A stretch of DNA of 9,197 nt, from NCBI GenBank assembly GCA_019419405.1, contig DYAA01000100.1:1-9197 (forward strand), read 5' to 3'. Positions 5,412 through 9,197 of the stretch are shown piece after piece. Every line of letters begins with the position of its first letter. Within the stretch, counting starts at the first letter, position 1. Made by a program: the position numbers and the translations under genes. Under the pieces are notes generated by a model. It saw only the letters and a list, made by a program, of their open reading frames with translations, made no database searches and had not been told where the DNA came from. This DNA is from Collinsella sp. (GTDB lineage Bacteria; Actinomycetota; Coriobacteriia; Coriobacteriales; Coriobacteriaceae).

Positions 5412-6179
5412 ATGGCAGGCGAATCTTATGCAATTCCCCCCAAAGATCGTGCTGTTGAGGGAATTCTTTGGTATATCCAGCACTATCAGCTCGGCGGCGG
5501 CGATCGTCTGCCGGCCGAGCGCGTGCTGTGTGAAGAGATTGGCGTTTCGCGTACGGCGTTGCGCGCCGGTATTATGCGGCTCATTTCGTGCGGAACGCTC
5601 GAAAGCCGCCGCGGATCGGGTACGTATGTGTGTCCTCCCAAACCGCTCAATATCTTCCAGGAGACGTATAACTTTTCCGATGCCGTGCGGACTGCAGGCT
5701 TGCACCCCTCTTCTCGCTTGGTTTCCACCGAGACTCTCGAGGCGGATGAGACACTTGCCGACAAGCTTGGGGTTGCCGTAGACGCTCCTTTGCTTCGCAT
5801 GCAGCGCGTTCGACTTATTGAGGGCGAGCCGGCATCAATCGAGACGGCTCACGTTAACCTGTCCCTGTGTCCATCGCTTCCCGAGCACGATTTTGAGTGT
5901 GAGAGTCTTTACGATGTCTTGCTCAAAGAAGGTGGCGTGCGTGTTGAGCATGGACGTGAGCATATCTCCATCTCGCGCTTGAACGCCGAAGAGGCCGAGC
6001 TACTCCAGCAAGAAGAGGGAACGCCGGTGTTCTATGAGAGCACGATCGAATTTGATAAGGACATGCGTTTTGTGGAGCATTGTAAATCGGTGATTTTGCC
6101 TACAAAGTTCCGCTTTGCCGACAACGGCGAAAAGAACGGCATGAGGAGCGTGGCAGGTGAACAATGGCTGAAACAGTAG
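5412..6179 (+). CDS. GntR-family regulator, HutC type (first of pair)
   Basis: The 255-residue protein has an N-terminal winged helix-turn-helix at about 12-73, with LPAERVLCEEIGVSRTALRA (33-52) as the recognition part and RRGSGTYV (66-73) as the wing. A UTRA effector domain follows at about 85-235, seen in PLLRMQRVRLIEGEPASIET (126-145) and PVFYESTIEFDKD (205-217). HutC-type members bind small ligands, often sugar phosphates, in the UTRA domain and then leave their operators. GAGGAG is eight bases before the ATG. It follows the 162-aa gene by 38 bases and overlaps the next regulator by 16 bases, so the pair is probably translated in a coupled way. The cytosine-lined pocket cannot be assigned to a ligand from sequence alone; the SIS enzymes downstream suggest a sugar-phosphate or Amadori-product ligand. 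Confidence 0.92.
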   Translation: MAGESYAIPPKDRAVEGILWYIQHYQLGGGDRLPAERVLCEEIGVSRTALRAGIMRLISCGTLESRRGSGTYVCPPKPLNIFQETYNFSDAVRTAGLHPSSRLVSTETLEADETLADKLGVAVDAPLLRMQRVRLIEGEPASIETAHVNLSLCPSLPEHDFECESLYDVLLKEGGVRVEHGREHISISRLNAEEAELLQQEEGTPVFYESTIEFDKDMRFVEHCKSVILPTKFRFADNGEKNGMRSVAGEQWLKQ

Positions 6180-6877
6180 ATGCCACCCCGGTTTATATAC
6201 GCATTCGACGTCGCATTGAGGAGCGTATCGAGCGCGGAATATACCCCACGGGTTCGATGATTCCGTCCGAAAATGAGCTTGCCGAGGAGTTTGGCACGAC
6301 ACGCCTGACTATCCGGAGTGCCGTGGACGAGCTAGTTCGTCGCGGCCAGATTCGCCGTGTCCGCGGAAAGGGTGCCTTCGTGGCACAGAAGGTGCCCGTT
6401 ACGTTTGAGCGTACGGGCGGCTTCCGTGAATCGGTTCGCGCCTCGGGCGGCGAACCGTCCGTCCGCATTCTGGCGCGCTCCAAGCGTTATGCGGGGCCAT
6501 ACTACGCTGACCTATTTGGCATTGCCGAGGACGACCTGCTCTATTCCATTCGACGTTTGAACTGCATTAACGGCGATCCCGTATCGATTGAGATGGCGCT
6601 GATTCCCTGCCTGCTGTTCCCAACAATCGAAGAGATCGACGTGTCGGTTTTCAGTTTGTACGAGACCTATGAGATGCTGGGCCGAAAGCCGGTCATGGCA
6701 CAGGAAAAGCTCGATATCGAAGCGCTGGGCGCGCGAGATGCCGGTCTGCTTGGACTGGAGCAGGGCGATCTTGCCTTGACGCTGGAGTGCGTGAGCTTCG
6801 ATGCAAGCGGGCAGGCAATCGAATACGTCAAGTCGTTTAACCGCGGTGATGCGGGTGGATATACCTATACGTACTAG
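6164..6877 (+). CDS. GntR-family regulator, HutC type (second of pair)
   Basis: The 237-residue protein has a wHTH at about 8-75: IPSENELAEEFGTTRLTIRS (33-52) is the canonical recognition segment and RVRGKGAFV (65-73) the wing. A UTRA domain runs from about 80 to 235, with DDLLYSIRRLNCINGDPVSI (123-142) and ALTLECVSFDASGQAIEYVK (204-223). The start ATG lies inside the last codons of the previous gene, whose TAG is at 6177-6179, and AGGTGA is five bases upstream. The two regulators have the same fold but clearly differ in sequence, so this is not a recent duplication. It ends 193 bases before the SIS gene and is the natural candidate to control it. No terminator is seen between them. Confidence 0.93.
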   Translation: MAETVDATPVYIRIRRRIEERIERGIYPTGSMIPSENELAEEFGTTRLTIRSAVDELVRRGQIRRVRGKGAFVAQKVPVTFERTGGFRESVRASGGEPSVRILARSKRYAGPYYADLFGIAEDDLLYSIRRLNCINGDPVSIEMALIPCLLFPTIEEIDVSVFSLYETYEMLGRKPVMAQEKLDIEALGARDAGLLGLEQGDLALTLECVSFDASGQAIEYVKSFNRGDAGGYTYTY

Positions 6878-6934
6878 CTGGAGTTTTGTGAATAACAGCT
6901 GGGAAGCTAACCAGTTTTGATCGTTGGGTCAGCC

Positions 6935-6942
6935 GTATATAC
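6935..6942. promoter_or_regulatory. GTATATAC palindrome in the SIS control region
   Basis: This exact 8-base palindrome lies 58 bases after the second GntR stop. GTATAC-type cores occur in operators of several GntR/HutC regulators, so it may be a regulator site, but an 8-base palindrome is weak evidence. Confidence 0.25.
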
Positions 6943-7000
6943 AACCTTACATGGCTCAAAATCGACCGTTCGCCGATGGGGATAAATTAATCGACAAAGA

Positions 7001-7009
7001 GGTATCAAA
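7001..7009 (+). promoter_or_regulatory. GGTATCAAA half-site, upstream copy
   Basis: GGTATCAAA occurs here and again at 7034-7042, in the same orientation, with starts 33 bases apart, which is close to three DNA turns. The downstream copy is part of a palindrome. The arrangement suits two regulator dimers or a dimer plus half-site on one face of the helix. Confidence 0.35.
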
Positions 7010-7031
7010 AAGGCGTAACCTGTAACTGTGA

Positions 7032-7048
7032 TTGGTATCAAATACTAA
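7032..7048. promoter_or_regulatory. Imperfect palindrome, candidate GntR operator of the SIS operon
   Basis: TTGGTATCAAATACTAA has 7-base arms around CAA with one mismatched pair, and A7031 and T7049 extend the symmetry. It ends 22 bases before the SIS start codon, overlapping the place where a -10 such as AATACT (7041-7046) would sit, so bound repressor would block transcription. The GGTAT half resembles half-sites of NagR-like HutC regulators. Which of the two GntR proteins binds is unknown. Confidence 0.45.
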
Positions 7049-7070
7049 TGATTTGTTACGAGGTGAGACG

Positions 7071-8186
7071 ATGAAAATGCTCGATTACGTTCAACTCGCC
7101 CACGTGCGTATGGGTGAGAACCTTGAGCGTTCGTCTGAGCTTGTATGCCAGCTCGTAGATATTTTCCAGTCTGGTTCCTTTAGCGCACTGCGCATCGTTG
7201 CTTCGGGTTCGTCCCGCCATGCAGCCGATTGCGCCCGCGATTATCTGCAGGATGCGCTGCAGATGCAGGTGTCCGTTGTGACGCCCGAGGCCTTTGTCGA
7301 TTTTGAGCACACCTATCCTCAGCATGCGCTCAACATCGCCGTCTCCCAGAGTGGCTACTCGACCAACACGATCGCGGCGCTCGATTACATGCGCGCGCAC
7401 GATATGCCTGCAGTTGCACTCACGGCAAACGTCGAAGCGCCTATTAAGGAACACGCTGATATCGTTCTCGACTACGGCGTGGGCGTCGAGTCGGTGGACT
7501 TTGTGACTCTGGGCGTCGAGGTTCTCGTTGAGTACCTGGTGCTCTTTGGCATTTACGGTGGCCAAGCGCGCGGAACGATTGACGCCGAGGGCGTTGCCCA
7601 GCGTCTTGACGACCTGCGCGAGGCTATCCAGGGCAATGCCGTGATGTGCAAGACCGCCGAGGCATATGTCCAAGACCACATGCTCGAGCTTTCTGAGCAC
7701 ATACCCGCCATGGTCGTCGGCAACGGCCCCAACTATGGCGTTGCCGAAGAGGCGGCGCTCAAGCTGAGCGAGACCATCAAGATTCCGGCTATGCATCACG
7801 AGGGCGAGGAGTTCGTTCACGGTCCCGAGATGCAGATAACCCCAGGCTACCTGGTGTTTATCGTCGACGATCCACAAGGGTCGGAGCGTCTGGCAAATAT
7901 CGCCGATGCGCTGTCGAACGTTACGGCAAAAACGGTGCTGCTCACGGCCCATCCCAGGGGTAGGGCTCACGAGGTTGCGGTGCCTCAGGTGGCTCCGCTG
8001 CTCAGCGCAATTCCCAATCTTGTGTTCTTCCAGACGATTGCGGCAATGATCGCCGAGCGCCTGAAGTCATGGGATGTGCACCCGTATCTCGATGCCGTCT
8101 CCAAGCAAATGGAGGTCAAGGCAGAGGGCTACGAAGAGTCAGTCAATGCGCTTAAGGCCAAAGCGGCTGAGTGTTACGGAATGTAA
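7071..8186 (+). CDS. Double-SIS sugar-phosphate enzyme, GlmS-isomerase-like (deglycase/deaminase candidate)
   Basis: Starting at the ATG 7071, chosen because GAGGTGA lies four to five bases before it while the GTG-type start at 7032 has none, the protein has 371 residues. That matches the isomerase half of GlmS, with no glutaminase domain. SIS domain 1 shows ASGSSRHAA (44-52) and the phosphate-binding SQSGYSTNT (92-100); SIS domain 2 shows GNGPNYGVAEEAALKLSE (217-234) and HHEGEEFVHGP (242-252). Glu234 and His250 are 16 residues apart, like E488 and H504 of E. coli GlmS. Near the end HPYLDAVSK (337-345) offers a lysine where GlmS has its K603 tail. Such stand-alone proteins act on amino-sugar phosphates or on phosphorylated Amadori products such as glucoselysine-6-phosphate. 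The context of a second SIS enzyme favours the latter. Catalytic residues are seen; the substrate is inference. Confidence 0.88.
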   Translation: MKMLDYVQLAHVRMGENLERSSELVCQLVDIFQSGSFSALRIVASGSSRHAADCARDYLQDALQMQVSVVTPEAFVDFEHTYPQHALNIAVSQSGYSTNTIAALDYMRAHDMPAVALTANVEAPIKEHADIVLDYGVGVESVDFVTLGVEVLVEYLVLFGIYGGQARGTIDAEGVAQRLDDLREAIQGNAVMCKTAEAYVQDHMLELSEHIPAMVVGNGPNYGVAEEAALKLSETIKIPAMHHEGEEFVHGPEMQITPGYLVFIVDDPQGSERLANIADALSNVTAKTVLLTAHPRGRAHEVAVPQVAPLLSAIPNLVFFQTIAAMIAERLKSWDVHPYLDAVSKQMEVKAEGYEESVNALKAKAAECYGM

Positions 8187-8187
8187 G

Positions 8188-8232
8188 CGGGTTTTGATGC
8201 CCGTTGGCACGGGGGATGTGGAAACAACCCCC
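8188..8232 (+). other. Two small intercistronic hairpins between the SIS genes
   Basis: The 61-base gap holds CGGG (8188-8191) with CCCG (8200-8203), and GGGGG (8211-8215) with CCCCC (8228-8232). The second stem continues inside an A/A mismatch with three more pairs and a GGAA tetraloop of the GNRA type. No T-tract follows, so full termination is unlikely. They may protect or process the mRNA of the second gene, whose AAGGAG follows at 8236. Confidence 0.5.
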
Positions 8233-8247
8233 AGAAAGGAGAGACAA

Positions 8248-9197
8248 ATGAAGGAAACCGAGAAGATCGAGATCATGCATTTCGACCAGGAGGGCTACCT
8301 CGAGGACGGCAAGGCGCTCTACGAGACCGGCAAGAAGATGACCGCGCTCGCCGACAAGGTCGCCGACGAGGGCTACGACGCCGTGTTCCTGATGGGCGTC
8401 GGCGGCACCTGGGACGAGCTCATGCAGCTCGAGTACCTCATGAACAAGTTCGGCGACCGCGACCTCGAGGTCTACCTGATCCACGCCGCCGAGTGGAACG
8501 CCATGGGCCACAAGCGCATGACCGAGAAGTCCGTCGTGCTCACCGCCTCCGAGTCCGGCACCACCCCCGAGGTCCTCGAGGCCGTCAAGAAGATGAAGGA
8601 CATGGGCGTCCGCGTCTACGCCATGACCAAGCCCGAGGGTCTCATCGGCCAGGCTGTCGGCGCCGAGAACTGCGTCGCCATGGCTTCTGACCATGGTTCG
8701 GGCGGCTGCGAGAAGGGCTACTACCTCGCCGACTGCTTCGGCCTGCGCCTGCTCAACCGCCGCGGCTGCTTCCCCAAGTTCGACCTGTTCATCGAGCAGA
8801 CCAAGGACATCTGGAAGGACATGCTCGATATCCGCAAGCGCTTCGAGCCGCGCGCCGAGGAGCTCGCCAAGAAGTACGCCCTGGCCCCCTACACCATGTT
8901 CATCGGCTCCGGCGCCCTGTGGGGCGAGACGATCCTCTTCTCGATGTGCATCCTGGAGGAGATGCAGTGGAAGCGCACCCGCTACATCACCTCGGCCGAC
9001 TTCTTCCACGGCACCCTCGAGCTCGTGGAGCCGGGCGTCCCCGTGTTCCTGTTCATGGGCGAGGACGAGAACCGCAAGCTCGACGAGCGCGTCCGCGCGT
9101 TCCTGACCCGCGGCGTGACCGGCGACACCGACATCAACATCATCGACACCGCCGAGTTCGCGATCCCCGGCCTTGACGACGAGTTCCGCGTCATCGT
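8248..9197 (+). CDS. SIS-domain sugar-amine-6-phosphate deglycase, FrlB/FraB-like (runs off the right edge)
   Basis: AAGGAG lies six bases before the ATG at 8248, and 316 codons are visible before the window ends; FrlB-type enzymes have about 340 residues, so only the tail is missing. SIS domain 1 has the phosphate loop SESGTTPEV (101-109) and SIS domain 2 has FIGSGALWGETILFSMCILE (218-237). EMQW with Glu238 and FFHGTLELVEPGVP with His254 are 16 residues apart, as are the essential E214 and H230 of Salmonella FraB. FFHGxLE followed by VEPGVPVFLFMGEDENR is characteristic of fructoselysine/fructose-asparagine-6-phosphate deglycases, which release an amino acid and glucose-6-phosphate. It follows the GlmS-like gene by 61 bases. 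Nearly every codon ends in C or G (about ten exceptions in 316, counted by eye), unlike the gene before it. FrlB-like activity is likely; the exact substrate is not provable here. Confidence 0.88.
   Translation, partial: MKETEKIEIMHFDQEGYLEDGKALYETGKKMTALADKVADEGYDAVFLMGVGGTWDELMQLEYLMNKFGDRDLEVYLIHAAEWNAMGHKRMTEKSVVLTASESGTTPEVLEAVKKMKDMGVRVYAMTKPEGLIGQAVGAENCVAMASDHGSGGCEKGYYLADCFGLRLLNRRGCFPKFDLFIEQTKDIWKDMLDIRKRFEPRAEELAKKYALAPYTMFIGSGALWGETILFSMCILEEMQWKRTRYITSADFFHGTLELVEPGVPVFLFMGEDENRKLDERVRAFLTRGVTGDTDINIIDTAEFAIPGLDDEFRVI

Noticed and set aside
6899..6918. CTGG...CCAG followed by TTTT after the second GntR gene as a terminator.
   Set aside because: A four-pair stem with an eight-base loop is too weak for an intrinsic terminator.
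7027..7042. CRP-like site TGTGA-N6-TCAAA ahead of the SIS operon.
   Set aside because: It fits the consensus half-sites only in part, and the overlapping palindrome at 7032-7048 with two GntR genes next door is a simpler reading; kept only as an alternative.
7056..7970. 304-codon minus-strand frame opposite the first SIS gene.
   Set aside because: The plus strand carries the complete SIS motifs; the minus frame has none and covers the ribosome binding site of the real gene.
8152..9106. Frames on both strands (285 codons minus, 137 codons plus, and shorter ones) over the second SIS gene.
   Set aside because: The high G+C third positions of the real gene keep other frames open; their translations are low-complexity Ala/Arg/Ser or Leu/Val/Gly strings.

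Overview
The window looks like a chromosomal segment of a gut Coriobacteriia, most likely Collinsella or a close relative. This is inferred from the high G+C codon use with C/G-ending codons, strong AGGAG-type ribosome binding sites, a Tat-exported coiled-coil wall hydrolase, and a sugar-phosphate SIS locus of a kind found in gut Actinobacteria. No rRNA, tRNA, CRISPR array or transposase gene was seen.

Left part (1-3424). The first 27 codons of a galE-like epimerase run leftward off the window. Divergent to it is a secreted cell-wall hydrolase (350-1555) with a Tat signal, a long coiled coil and a C-terminal CHAP-like Cys/His domain. Between its stop and its strong intrinsic terminator (1748-1774) lies a 125-base palindromic element. 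Next comes a small segment (about 1773-2461) with an orphan 153-codon reading frame ending in an XRE-like helix-turn-helix. This segment is bounded by two direct copies of the 3' end of murB: one is the real end of murB (2462 onward), the other a displaced relic with an in-frame stop (1773-1802). That is the footprint expected if a small element integrated at the murB 3' end. A bidirectional terminator (2399-2432) separates the orphan gene from murB, which reads leftward.

Middle part (3425-6877). murB and a LacI-family regulator are divergent from a shared 183-base promoter region. A second long palindrome, with a perfect 31-bp stem (4691-4763), follows lacI. An extended -10 promoter then starts a unit holding an unrecognised 162-aa protein and two GntR/HutC-type regulators (wHTH plus UTRA), the second overlapping the first by 16 bases.

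Right part (7071-9197). After a 193-base control region with an imperfect palindrome and repeated GGTATC-type half-sites come two different SIS-domain enzymes. The first is a GlmS-isomerase-like protein without a glutaminase domain. The second is of the FrlB/FraB deglycase type and is cut by the window end. Both keep a Glu/His pair 16 residues apart, as in GlmS (E488/H504) and FraB (E214/H230). The pair resembles the two-deglycase arrangement of the Salmonella gfr (glucoselysine/fructoselysine) operon. The best guess is an Amadori-product or amino-sugar catabolic operon controlled by one or both GntR proteins, with a PTS transporter expected beyond the right edge. The second SIS gene has almost exclusively C/G-ending codons, unlike its neighbours, and is preceded by two small intercistronic hairpins.
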